7,739 nucleotides of DNA from CG-Epi1 sp964634895 (GCA_964634895.1 CAZWJS010000043.1:1-7739), one strand, 5' to 3'; positions 1-6,397 are shown, counted from the first letter of the stretch. Notes: generated by a model not told the origin, from the letters alone. Numbers and translations: made by a program.

Positions 1-47
1 AATCCTGAAACAGACATATCACAATTGTGACAAACGTATTTTACCAT
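1..47 (-). CDS. Start of a small zinc-ribbon-like protein (partial, cut by left edge)
   Basis: Reading leftwards from the ATG whose A is at 47, 15 codons are open to the window edge and give MVKYVCHNCDMSVSG. The C-x-x-C at residues 6 and 9 close to the N-terminus is typical of the first knuckle of small archaeal zinc-ribbon proteins; the second knuckle would lie outside the window. A good TATA box (70-77) sits about 26 bases upstream of the ATG, so the transcript would begin at or next to the start codon and need no Shine-Dalgarno sequence; none is visible. The promoter and CxxC support a real gene, but with 15 residues the family cannot be named and a chance open stretch is possible. Confidence 0.55.
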   Translation of the reverse strand, partial: MVKYVCHNCDMSVSG

Positions 48-69
48 ATTGAATCCATGGCAGGCCCTC

Positions 70-77
70 TTATAAAA
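70..77 (-). promoter_or_regulatory. TATA box for the partial gene at the left edge
   Basis: On the minus strand the bases read TTTTATAA followed by GAGGG. The centre is about 26 bases from the ATG at 47, the usual archaeal TATA-to-start distance, predicting a leaderless transcript. It lies just after the stop codon of the 92-residue ORF (81-83), which suggests that the left-edge gene has its own promoter in addition to any readthrough. Confidence 0.55.
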
Positions 78-80
78 TAA

Positions 81-359
81 TTATACATATTTAGATATTC
101 TCTTTTCATATTCTGGAAAATATCTTGATATTACTTGTAGATCAAAATTTCTGAGTATCATTTCCTTTGGCTCTCTCTCTAATAAGAATTTGAAGGAGCC
201 TTCTACTAGTTTATTAGGTTCAACATGCGGCAGTTCTAACTGTTCATAGTATTTAGTAGTTAAATTGACGTTGTGAACAGTGGAATTCCCATTTGAAATA
301 GTAACTTGAAAAGCCCACCCAATTTCCGTCTTAGATTCATTTATTATTATTTCTGCCAT
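81..359 (-). CDS. Conserved hypothetical protein, 92 aa
   Basis: No named family is recognised with certainty. The protein is soluble, with no signal peptide or membrane segment. An N-terminal half rich in alternating polar/hydrophobic residues (about 1-38, probably beta strands, with 'WAFQVTI' and 'TVHNVNLTTKYYEQL') is followed by a C-terminal part 'VEGSFKFLLEREPKEMILRNFDLQVISRYFPEYE' (52-85). From memory, the signature FLLEREP..ILR.FDL..I.RYFPE occurs in small uncharacterised proteins of bacteria as well; I do not know a function. Its start codon lies 13 bases inside the end of elp3 in another frame, so translation is probably coupled to Elp3. A weak purine stretch (GGTAAG) precedes the ATG. 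This is the last gene of the minus-strand string before the left-edge promoter. The existence of the gene is likely; the function is unknown. Confidence 0.8.
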   Translation of the reverse strand: MAEIIINESKTEIGWAFQVTISNGNSTVHNVNLTTKYYEQLELPHVEPNKLVEGSFKFLLEREPKEMILRNFDLQVISRYFPEYEKRISKYV

Positions 360-1849
360 TTTCTTACCATATAGTTATCTTCTAAATTATATCCTAATTT
401 CTCATAGTAAAGTCGCGTACCAGAACCATGAGTAACTCTGATTTTCCCATAATCCTTAGCCTTTTCCTCTGCAATCTTCATCAGTTTTGTACCTAATCCC
501 ATATGCTGTACACCCGTACTTGTTTTTCCAATATCAGCAGCCTGACCTGTTACTTTTAGTTCCCTAACAGTTGCATTTTCATCTAATCTTAACCTAATAT
601 AAGCCAAAAGTTTTGTTCCAGACTCATAAGATATGAAATATTCTGTACCACCACTAGCTTTGTATTTTATCTCCTTAATTTCTGCTGTTGAGGGGTCAAT
701 CTTTGCTCTCCACAGTTCTCTGCAATTAATACAATTACATTTCTTACCACGCTTTTTCAATTCTTTTCTTGCATACTGTCTCAGATTTGAATTCATTACC
801 CCTGCAATAATCTGAGGTTTTGGAATATCTCTCTGTATTCTCTGTATTCTAACATATGGTGGAACAATCTCTTTCAGATTAGCCACTACCATAGCAGCAG
901 TTTCAGTGTCATATGGTACAAAATCTCCAGGATTACGTGAAAGGGGAGATCCCTTGACTAATAGTGTGGGGTATAATTTTAGCATATCTGGTTGGAAATC
1001 CTCTTCTTCAAAGAGTCTTTTGAAATCCCTTAGGTCAGTTTCAGGAGTCATTCCAGGAAGTCCCGGCATCATGTGATAAACAACTTTGAGACCAGCTTCC
1101 TTCAACATTTTTGTTGCTTTTATCACATCATCCACTTTTTGTTGACGATTTAATTTATCATGAACACCATCATCAAGACATTGAACACCTATCTCCACCC
1201 TTGTTGCTCCTTGTTTTCTCATTTGGAAAACAGTCCACGGAGTGCATTCAGTTGGTCTTGTTTCCATAGTTAAAGCCACACATTTGTGTTTTGCATTTCC
1301 ATTTTTCATTAATGCCTCATCTAAGGGTAATTTCTCTCCATTGAGAGTCTCAAAAGCACCAGTCAGGAATTCATCTTGATAGTCTGGGCTTCTTGCCGTA
1401 AAAGTTCCGCCCATTATGATTATTTCTATCTTATCCGTGGGATGCCCATTGCGAATGTACTGTTCTATTCTTGCATTTACTTGTGATTTTGAATTGTACT
1501 TGTGTCTCTTTCCTCTTCTTGCTGCAGGCTCATGACCTGTATATGACTGTGGACTTTCATTTTTTGGCCCCCCTGGACAATATGTACATGTACCATGAGG
1601 ACATGCTGCAGGTGAGGTCATTATTGCAATGGGAGTTACACCTGCGCTTGTTCGCATAGGTTTGACTCTAAGAAGTTTAGCCAATTCGGGTTCTTTCGAA
1701 GCATCAATTTGAGCCAAAAGTTGGTTATTTGGAGGTACAATATCAAATTTTTCTTCTTTTGCTACTTCTAGTTTAATTAGTTGCACTTCTTGCCTAGTTT
1801 TAGGTTTTTTCTGTATTAGGCGATTGACTACTAATTCCGCTTCCATCAT
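347..1849 (-). CDS. elp3: Elp3-type tRNA wobble-uridine modification enzyme (radical SAM + GNAT)
   Basis: This stand-alone archaeal Elp3 uses acetyl-CoA and a radical-SAM [4Fe-4S] cluster to start cm5U-type modification at C5 of U34 in tRNA anticodons (family knowledge). The 500-residue length is close to that usual for archaeal Elp3. Visible features, in order: a basic N-terminal tRNA-binding region (1-60); cluster motif CPHGTCTYCPGG with C83, C88 and C91; SYTGHEPAA (102-110); MGGTF (146-150); ETRPT (196-200); EIGVQ (219-223); HMMPGLPG (259-266); KLYPTLL (291-297); RIQRDIP (337-343); a Cys cluster C371/C373/C376 ahead of R-E; and a C-terminal GNAT domain with acetyl-CoA loop QHMGLGTKL (448-456) and LYYEKLGY (480-487). 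The usual NRGH after the EIGVQ region appears as NRQQ (234-237). Two ATGs stand in tandem at 1849 and 1846; the first is taken. It starts one base after the peptidase stop, so cotranscription is expected. Confidence 0.96.
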   Translation of the reverse strand: MMEAELVVNRLIQKKPKTRQEVQLIKLEVAKEEKFDIVPPNNQLLAQIDASKEPELAKLLRVKPMRTSAGVTPIAIMTSPAACPHGTCTYCPGGPKNESPQSYTGHEPAARRGKRHKYNSKSQVNARIEQYIRNGHPTDKIEIIIMGGTFTARSPDYQDEFLTGAFETLNGEKLPLDEALMKNGNAKHKCVALTMETRPTECTPWTVFQMRKQGATRVEIGVQCLDDGVHDKLNRQQKVDDVIKATKMLKEAGLKVVYHMMPGLPGMTPETDLRDFKRLFEEEDFQPDMLKLYPTLLVKGSPLSRNPGDFVPYDTETAAMVVANLKEIVPPYVRIQRIQRDIPKPQIIAGVMNSNLRQYARKELKKRGKKCNCINCRELWRAKIDPSTAEIKEIKYKASGGTEYFISYESGTKLLAYIRLRLDENATVRELKVTGQAADIGKTSTGVQHMGLGTKLMKIAEEKAKDYGKIRVTHGSGTRLYYEKLGYNLEDNYMVRKWQK

Positions 1850-1850
1850 T

Positions 1851-2948
1851 TTAGTACAAATCCTTTTTTGCTTTTGTTAATACTTTAGGTTTATTTCCAT
1901 TGACTAATACATCATCTTCAATTCTTACACCGCCTTTTCCAGGGATGTATATCCCAGGTTCAATCGTGACAGCCATTGAATCCTTAGCTATGACTTTAGA
2001 TCTATAGGTAATTGATGGAAATTCATGTATCTCTAATCCAAATCCATGGCCAGTTCCATGAACAAAATTCCGACCATATCCTTTTTTTCTTATGTAATCT
2101 CTTCCAGCCTTATCAATTTTGTGACCATTATTGCCTTTTACAAGGGCACTTGTAGATTTTTTATTCGCTTCTAGTACTATTTGGTATATATCCTGAAATT
2201 TCTTAGATATTTCACCACCAACAAAATAAGTTCGAGTTATGTCTGAACAATATCCTTCCCAGAAAACACCAAAATCACATATTACGGGGTCACCTTTTTT
2301 CACTTTTCTATTAGTATTTGAGTGATGTGAATGGGCTGAATTTGGACCTGAAGCAACAATTGTACTGAACGAATTTTCCTGTATTCCTTTTCTTCCCATG
2401 AAATAATCAATTTCAGTCCTTATTTCTCTTTCAGTCAAATTTTCACCACACTCTACTAAATTTCTGGCAAATTTTTGCCCTTCATCAGATTGTTTGATTG
2501 CTTTTTTAATTCTTTCCAACTCTTCACTAGTTTTGACTCCTCTCATTTCAGTCACAAAATTGTTTTGTTTTGATTTTATATTTCTTCCAAGGTTTAATTT
2601 ACAGTCTGAATAGATATTCTGAAGTTTATTCTTTACAAGTGTTTTTTTTAAAACTTCAAGAGATGTTTTTCCCTCAGATTTAATATCGGGGTAAATAGTC
2701 CAAGATTTGATATTGCTTATGGATGATTCTTTTCTACATCTATGTTCCTCTAATGAAGATGTTATTGCAATTGGTTCATCTTTTTTTGGTATTATTATAA
2801 AATTCATTGTGGAACTTGGAGGCGAACCAGGCGGAGATTCTGAATTTCCTAAGTATCTTGTGTTTCCCGGTAAAGAAGTTACAAAAGCGTCATATTCATT
2901 CAAATTGTTCTGTATTTCTTTCCATCTCCTTTTGTAGTTAATCTTCAT
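1851..2948 (-). CDS. M24 family metallopeptidase, Xaa-Pro aminopeptidase/dipeptidase-like
   Basis: This is a cytosolic two-metal 'pita-bread' peptidase, expected to cleave Xaa-Pro bonds in peptides or dipeptides. At 365 residues it matches archaeal PepQ/PepP-type proteins, with a creatinase-like N-terminal domain (1-135) and a catalytic domain (about 140-365). Predicted metal ligands are all present: D225 in ICDFG, D236 in GYCSDITRT, H301 in HGTGHGFG, E330 in TIEPGIY and E344 in VRIEDD. Predicted substrate-binding histidines are H208 (SAHSH), H297 and H308 (EIHEFP). The ATG at 2948 lies inside the end of the 55-residue ORF upstream (11-base overlap) and follows GGAGAG by four bases, a good ribosome binding site. 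The stop is one base before elp3. Dipeptidase versus aminopeptidase activity cannot be decided from the sequence. Confidence 0.93.
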   Translation of the reverse strand: MKINYKRRWKEIQNNLNEYDAFVTSLPGNTRYLGNSESPPGSPPSSTMNFIIIPKKDEPIAITSSLEEHRCRKESSISNIKSWTIYPDIKSEGKTSLEVLKKTLVKNKLQNIYSDCKLNLGRNIKSKQNNFVTEMRGVKTSEELERIKKAIKQSDEGQKFARNLVECGENLTEREIRTEIDYFMGRKGIQENSFSTIVASGPNSAHSHHSNTNRKVKKGDPVICDFGVFWEGYCSDITRTYFVGGEISKKFQDIYQIVLEANKKSTSALVKGNNGHKIDKAGRDYIRKKGYGRNFVHGTGHGFGLEIHEFPSITYRSKVIAKDSMAVTIEPGIYIPGKGGVRIEDDVLVNGNKPKVLTKAKKDLY

Positions 2949-3105
2949 TTTTCTCTCCTAAAGTTTTCACCGTCATATAGCCAGGCCATATATTTCCTAA
3001 AAGTAACAAGCATCCTATAATATATTGATCTCTTGCAATAAATAAAGAGCTACAAATTATTACTACGCAGTATAGTAAATATAAATAAATTTCAGTAATT
3101 TTCAT
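2938..3105 (-). CDS. Small membrane protein, 55 aa, overlapping both neighbours
   Basis: I translated this short ORF from the ATG at 3105 to the TAA at 2938-2940; it begins MKITEIYLYLLYCVVIICSS. Residues 6-24 are strongly hydrophobic, then comes a charged break 'ARDQY', then a second hydrophobic stretch 'IIGCLLLLGNIWPGY' (29-43) and a charged tail 'KTLGEKNED'. A two-helix hairpin membrane protein is the natural reading. Gene structure supports it: the ATG overlaps the TGA of the upstream kinase-like gene as ATGA, a strong GGAGG lies seven bases ahead of the ATG, and its own 3' end overlaps the peptidase start by 11 bases and contains that gene's ribosome binding site. Without it, 153 bases would stand empty in an otherwise gapless string. 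I recognise no family; a partner role for the adjacent membrane kinase is only a guess. Confidence 0.72.
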   Translation of the reverse strand: MKITEIYLYLLYCVVIICSSLFIARDQYIIGCLLLLGNIWPGYMTVKTLGEKNED

Positions 3106-3695
3106 ATTTTATCCTCCACGATATATTGTATTAGCTCTGGCGCCCCTTCAGTTAGAGAAATAATTGTCATAATAGTTATTGGGAATATCTGCATAGCTAG
3201 ATCGTCATCAAACCATTTCATTTTAGGCCTTTCAGAAGCTACAGCAATTATACTCCCTATTAATGAATAAAATAATGATCCTAATATTAGTTGAAATATT
3301 ACAAAGCTGCAAAGAATACCTGCAGCAATCCCTCCATAATCTCCATATTTATTTTTTGTTTCTCCTATTATTGGATCTGTGTATGCAGCCATGATTATTG
3401 TAGCAATGGCAAGGCTTTGTGGGAAGACACCGATCTCATGAAGTCCTAAAATTAGACATGTACCTGTAGCAAACCAAACAAATCCTGCCAATCTATTATT
3501 TTCGTATTCTCTCATACCAATAATATGTATTTTATTATTCAATCTAAAATATTCAATAGTTGCAATAATTATCCAAAACAAAATTATGTAGTATGCTCTA
3601 TTAATTCCTAAGATTGTTCTAGGAAAGAGGAAATATACTACAAAACAAGCTGCTACAGTGTGGTTGAAGCGCCTGTATATGTTCTCATTAATCAT
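3102..3695 (-). CDS. Dolichol/phytol kinase-like integral membrane protein (CTP-dependent polyprenol kinase family)
   Basis: This is a polytopic membrane protein of 197 residues with hydrophobic segments at about 14-30, 34-49, 70-87, 92-110, 121-150 and 168-182. Between them lie polar motifs in the order seen in the SEC59/VTE5 dolichol-phytol kinase group: an early RRFNH (8-12); 'REYENNRLAGFVWFATG' (62-78), resembling the R-x-x-E ... GFxxFxxG pattern; 'AAYTDPIIGETKNKYGD' (104-119), where these kinases carry D-x-x-x-x-x-x-G; and 'SERPKMKWFDDDLAMQIFP' (154-172), resembling the C-terminal E-x-P ... DDNL motif. Such enzymes phosphorylate isoprenoid alcohols with CTP; in archaea this could serve polyprenyl-phosphate sugar carriers or geranylgeraniol salvage. 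Assignment is by motif pattern only. The gene starts 23 bases after TFB, and a small inverted repeat covers its start codon. The stop overlaps the next ORF as ATGA. No clear Shine-Dalgarno precedes the ATG. Confidence 0.72.
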   Translation of the reverse strand: MINENIYRRFNHTVAACFVVYFLFPRTILGINRAYYIILFWIIIATIEYFRLNNKIHIIGMREYENNRLAGFVWFATGTCLILGLHEIGVFPQSLAIATIIMAAYTDPIIGETKNKYGDYGGIAAGILCSFVIFQLILGSLFYSLIGSIIAVASERPKMKWFDDDLAMQIFPITIMTIISLTEGAPELIQYIVEDKI

Positions 3696-3708
3696 CCGTT
3701 TTGCGGAT
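3694..3708 (-). repeat. Inverted repeat at the TFB/kinase junction
   Basis: ATCCG TTTTG CGGAT is a perfect 5-base stem with a 5-base loop in the 23-base gap between the TFB stop and the kinase-like gene; on the minus strand its 3' arm contains the first two bases of the kinase ATG. In RNA it could hide the start codon or mark a processing site. It is short enough to occur by chance. Confidence 0.35.
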
Positions 3709-3718
3709 TAAAGAGTCC

Positions 3719-4654
3719 TTAGATATGGATATCTATATTCAAAAACTGTGCCATTTCTTTGTATCTACTTCTAATGGTAACTTCAGTTAAATCTGCAGCC
3801 CTTGCTACATCTTTCTGTTTTCTTCTTTCATTGTTAACGATTGAAGCGATATAGACTGCAGCTGCAGCCAAAGAAATTGGAACTGAATTTGTAAGAGGCA
3901 CGTCTTGTGCAGCCCTCAGTAAATCTCTTGCAGCTCCCTCAACCTTTGGCGATAATTCCAATTTTGAGCAAATTCTTGGCAAGTAATCTTCGGGAAGTGG
4001 TGGCATTGAATGCATTTTCAAAGCTTTAACCATAACCTGGTATGTTCTTGAAATTTCTTTTCTAGAATAGCGACTGTGGCGGCTAATTTCTGTTAGAGTT
4101 CTTGGTACTCCCTCTTGCCTACAAGCTGCATAAAGGGCTGCACAGGCTACCATTTCAATAGCTCTACCACTTAGAGATTGTTCCTGAATTGCTCTTCTGT
4201 ATATGAATGCGGCCGTTTCTTGAATTCTTCTTGGCAGTTTAAGATTTGTAGCCACAGCCTGCATCTCTCTCATTGCAACAGCCATGTTTCTCTCTGCAGA
4301 TTTTGATGCTCTAGCTCTTCTTTGCCATTTTCTCATTCTGAAAAGCATAGATTGGTTTCTGTTTGATATTGATCTTCCATAATAGTCACGATTTGTCGGT
4401 GATATTTCTGTAGACAGTCCCTTGTCTGGTAAAGTAGTTGACATAGGAGGGCCGGCTCTAGCTAGGGCATTTTCTTGTTGCATATCAAATGCTCTCCACT
4501 CAGGTCCAGTATCTACTATATTTTCCTCTAAAACTAATCCACAATCTGCACAAACGATTTCAGCATGGTCATAATCTCTTTTAAGATGATTACTTCCACA
4601 GTCAGGGCAGTCTGTTATTTCATCCACATTTTTCTTGTCGTTTTTAGAATCCAT
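3719..4654 (-). CDS. tfb: Transcription initiation factor TFB (TFIIB homologue)
   Basis: TFB binds the TBP-TATA complex and recruits archaeal RNA polymerase, reading the BRE beside the TATA box. With the ATG at 4654 the protein has 311 residues, a normal TFB length. It shows an N-terminal zinc ribbon CPDCG ... CADCG (C16, C19, C35, C38), a B-finger/reader region 'DTGPEWRAFD' (48-57) followed by R67-x-GPP, a linker, and two cyclin repeats (about 115-205 and 215-305), the second ending in an HTH-like 'KDVARAADLTEVTIRSRYKEM'. A GTG at 4669 would add five residues, but the ATG is preferred because GGTGAG lies about four bases upstream. A TATA box (4726-4733) falls directly after the acetyltransferase stop and gives it its own promoter with a leader of about 50 bases. 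It heads the gene string that runs down to 81. Confidence 0.96.
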   Translation of the reverse strand: MDSKNDKKNVDEITDCPDCGSNHLKRDYDHAEIVCADCGLVLEENIVDTGPEWRAFDMQQENALARAGPPMSTTLPDKGLSTEISPTNRDYYGRSISNRNQSMLFRMRKWQRRARASKSAERNMAVAMREMQAVATNLKLPRRIQETAAFIYRRAIQEQSLSGRAIEMVACAALYAACRQEGVPRTLTEISRHSRYSRKEISRTYQVMVKALKMHSMPPLPEDYLPRICSKLELSPKVEGAARDLLRAAQDVPLTNSVPISLAAAAVYIASIVNNERRKQKDVARAADLTEVTIRSRYKEMAQFLNIDIHI

Positions 4655-4725
4655 TGTCTCACCAACCACTCAGGGTTTCGTGTGGATTTAGGCCAGTATT
4701 AAAAGCTTTGCATGGTTGTTTTTAG

Positions 4726-4733
4726 CTTATATT
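4726..4733 (-). promoter_or_regulatory. TATA box of the TFB gene
   Basis: On the minus strand AATATAAG followed by CTAAAAAC lies immediately after the acetyltransferase stop codon (4740-4742). Transcription would begin near 4703, giving a leader of about 50 bases before the ATG at 4654. The other promoters in this window predict leaders of 0-17 bases. The leader holds a weak CCAC...GTGG pairing but no clear regulatory structure. Confidence 0.5.
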
Positions 4734-4739
4734 ATTGAT

Positions 4740-5171
4740 CTAAAGTTGCTTTTCCATGACGATACCATCACATCCATCCTGATAGTAATACGGAAGTAAG
4801 TCAACACTTGAAAAACCGAGTTTGCGGTAGAAATTTATAGCTTGCGAATCCTTTCTAACTTCCAATGTAACCTTTGTTATGCCAAATATCAATGCTTCTG
4901 TAATCATTTGATTGACCAATTTCCGTCCCAATCCTTTTCCTTGAAGTTTTTCTTCTAATGCCAATATCAAGATTCTTAATTTTTCATTTGGTAATATTGC
5001 GCCGCAACCTACACCAGCTATTTTGTTATTATTTTTTATAAGCAAAAATCCTTCAGGCCATTTTCTTTTGATATTTAAAAAAACATTTTTTTGGTAATTC
5101 TCGCTTAGATTGTCATCTAGAAAGATCATTAGATTTTCTAAATCAGCATCTTCAAATTTCGTAATTCTCAT
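4740..5171 (-). CDS. GNAT acetyltransferase, RimI-like
   Basis: A 143-residue single-domain GNAT protein, the usual length for archaeal N-alpha-acetyltransferases. The acetyl-CoA pyrophosphate loop is EEKLQGKGLGRKL (73-85), i.e. Q-x-x-G-x-G at Q77, G80 and G82. Then come 'VTLEVRKDSQAINFYRKLGF' (101-120), the LEVR-x-S-x-x-A-x-x-FY-x-x-LGF pattern of the RimI/Ard1 group, and a YYY-x-DG-x-x-x-IVMEK ending (128-141) that also fits that group. The expected role is acetylation of protein N-termini, possibly with ribosomal or other cytosolic substrates; a small-molecule acceptor cannot be excluded. Its ATG overlaps the TGA of the transglutaminase-like gene as ATGA, so translational coupling is likely; only a weak AGAAG precedes it. 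The TFB promoter begins right after its stop. Confidence 0.87.
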   Translation of the reverse strand: MRITKFEDADLENLMIFLDDNLSENYQKNVFLNIKRKWPEGFLLIKNNNKIAGVGCGAILPNEKLRILILALEEKLQGKGLGRKLVNQMITEALIFGITKVTLEVRKDSQAINFYRKLGFSSVDLLPYYYQDGCDGIVMEKQL

Positions 5172-6397
5172 AATTCTTCTAGTTTGAGATTTCCTTTTGT
5201 TTCACAGTTAGATACGTAAGTGTTTTCTATGTAAGTTGCTCTCCCAGTACCTTTGCTTGAAAAAAGATAATAATAAGAATATAAATTGTCCCCATTTCCA
5301 TCATCTACCCAATCAGATATGCGATATGGTGGCATCCACATAAAGTATGAATTGGCCAAATCAATACTTACTGTAGTTATGCTTCCATCAGCCAATGGAA
5401 CAAGAGCGTTTACCCAGGCGTGCCCCCCCCAGTCTTCTAACCTGCATTCACTCCTTGTATCTATGAATGCAGGAATCTTTCCTAATTCGAGCCATGTGGG
5501 AATTCCTGCAGCTCTAGCAATGGAGGAAAAGAGTATAGAGAAGTCGTCGCAATCTCCATAACCATTAGCTATACTCTCGGGGCAACTTTTTGGAATCGAT
5601 GATTTTTTGTAAGTATAGTTATTTTGAATGTAATCATAGATGTTTTGTAAAATATGAATAACATTTCCCTTGGTTCCAGCAGTCATATTTTCAGCTAATT
5701 CCATTATTACAGTTAAATTTGGTTCAATTAACCATTCACTTTCTAGATAGGGTTCATAGCCTAATGGAATTTGTTCCAAAGTCCCTGAATCTTCAATCTT
5801 TAGGTTTGGTCGAAGGGTATTCACAGTTACTTTGTATTCTATGTTTACATAGTCTCTCTCATTCCCAGATATTTCGTTTGACCATTCCATTCTTCCGACA
5901 TCATTTTCTTCAGGTAAAGGGTTTACAGTTAATTTATCAATAGTTTGCCAAACATTCGTACTCATTTTATCTTGTTGTGGCCAAGAGGGCCTTTCTCCTG
6001 GTTCACTTAGAATAAGATTATATTCTGCAGTCCCATCATTTTCTAAAAAAATTGTGAAGTTTCTTACTAAAGTTAGTTCTATACTTTCAGGGACGTTGTA
6101 ATAAGGCGTGTTCATTTCATCCCAATAGGTTGTGCTTTTGCTCATAAGTGTTTGAGCCTGTGGTGTCAATGCAAACCCAATAATAATCAGAAGTGCAATC
6201 GTTTTTTTTGGTATATAATTGGCTATGTTGGTTCCAATCTTAGGAGGTATTATCTTAGTTTTTGGAGTCTCTCTTATTTCAAAAGCTACTTTTTTCTGTT
6301 CAAGTACAGGTTCTTTGCCAGGTATTGCAGTTGAACAATTTTTACATTGTGAATCGCTTTCGCTTAGGACGAAACCACAAGAATCACATAACTTCAT
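5168..6397 (-). CDS. Zinc ribbon / membrane anchor / transglutaminase-like protein
   Basis: The 409-residue protein has three parts. Residues 4-21 form a CxxC-x10-CxxC zinc ribbon (C4, C7, C18, C21). Residues 66-79 (TIALLIIIGFALTP) are one short membrane segment; the basic residues before it suggest that the zinc ribbon stays inside and the rest is outside. Residues about 100-235 are a beta-rich region. Residues about 245-360 are a transglutaminase-like core: 'YGDCDDFSILFSSIARAAGIPT' with nucleophile C283, 'WGGHAWVNAL' with H326, and 'VSIDLANSY' with D346, a complete Cys-His-Asp triad. Such folds may act as proteases, peptide-modifying enzymes or cross-linkers; substrate is unknown. Sequons such as N113-F-T, N227-L-T and N260-Y-T fit an exterior location. 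The codons for W323-G-G-H326 contain a run of eight G. A gap of 33 bases to Sec61-beta holds an AT-rich promoter-like stretch, so it may be transcribed both with sec61b and independently. Confidence 0.85.
   Translation of the reverse strand: MKLCDSCGFVLSESDSQCKNCSTAIPGKEPVLEQKKVAFEIRETPKTKIIPPKIGTNIANYIPKKTIALLIIIGFALTPQAQTLMSKSTTYWDEMNTPYYNVPESIELTLVRNFTIFLENDGTAEYNLILSEPGERPSWPQQDKMSTNVWQTIDKLTVNPLPEENDVGRMEWSNEISGNERDYVNIEYKVTVNTLRPNLKIEDSGTLEQIPLGYEPYLESEWLIEPNLTVIMELAENMTAGTKGNVIHILQNIYDYIQNNYTYKKSSIPKSCPESIANGYGDCDDFSILFSSIARAAGIPTWLELGKIPAFIDTRSECRLEDWGGHAWVNALVPLADGSITTVSIDLANSYFMWMPPYRISDWVDDGNGDNLYSYYYLFSSKGTGRATYIENTYVSNCETKGNLKLEEL
5423..5430 (-). repeat. Homopolymer run of eight G (minus strand) next to the predicted catalytic His codon
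   Basis: Eight consecutive C on the plus strand lie in otherwise AT-rich coding DNA. On the minus strand they cover the last two bases of the Trp323 codon and both Gly codons, directly before the CAC of H326. One base gained or lost would destroy the transglutaminase-like triad. Confidence 0.9.

Noticed and set aside
633..1659. Plus-strand ORFs of 60 and 62 residues
   Set aside because: They are antisense to Elp3 and have no recognisable motif.
2707..2937. Plus-strand ORF of 76 residues
   Set aside because: It is antisense to the N-terminal domain of the M24 peptidase and has no independent support.
3721..3734. Palindrome AGATAT-GG-ATATCT at the end of the TFB gene
   Set aside because: The arms match perfectly, but a two-base spacer cannot form an RNA hairpin loop and the bases encode the TFB C-terminus in an AT-rich stretch. 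Probably chance.
4699..4713. Mini-ORF M-Q-S-F before TFB, considered as a leader peptide
   Set aside because: The predicted transcription start (near 4703) lies inside it, so it would not be in the mRNA, and it lacks a ribosome binding site.
5077..5092. A7-CA-T7 stretch inside the acetyltransferase gene, considered as a terminator
   Set aside because: It is in the coding frame for K-N-V-F-L in an intact GNAT domain, and homopolymers of this kind are common in such AT-rich DNA.
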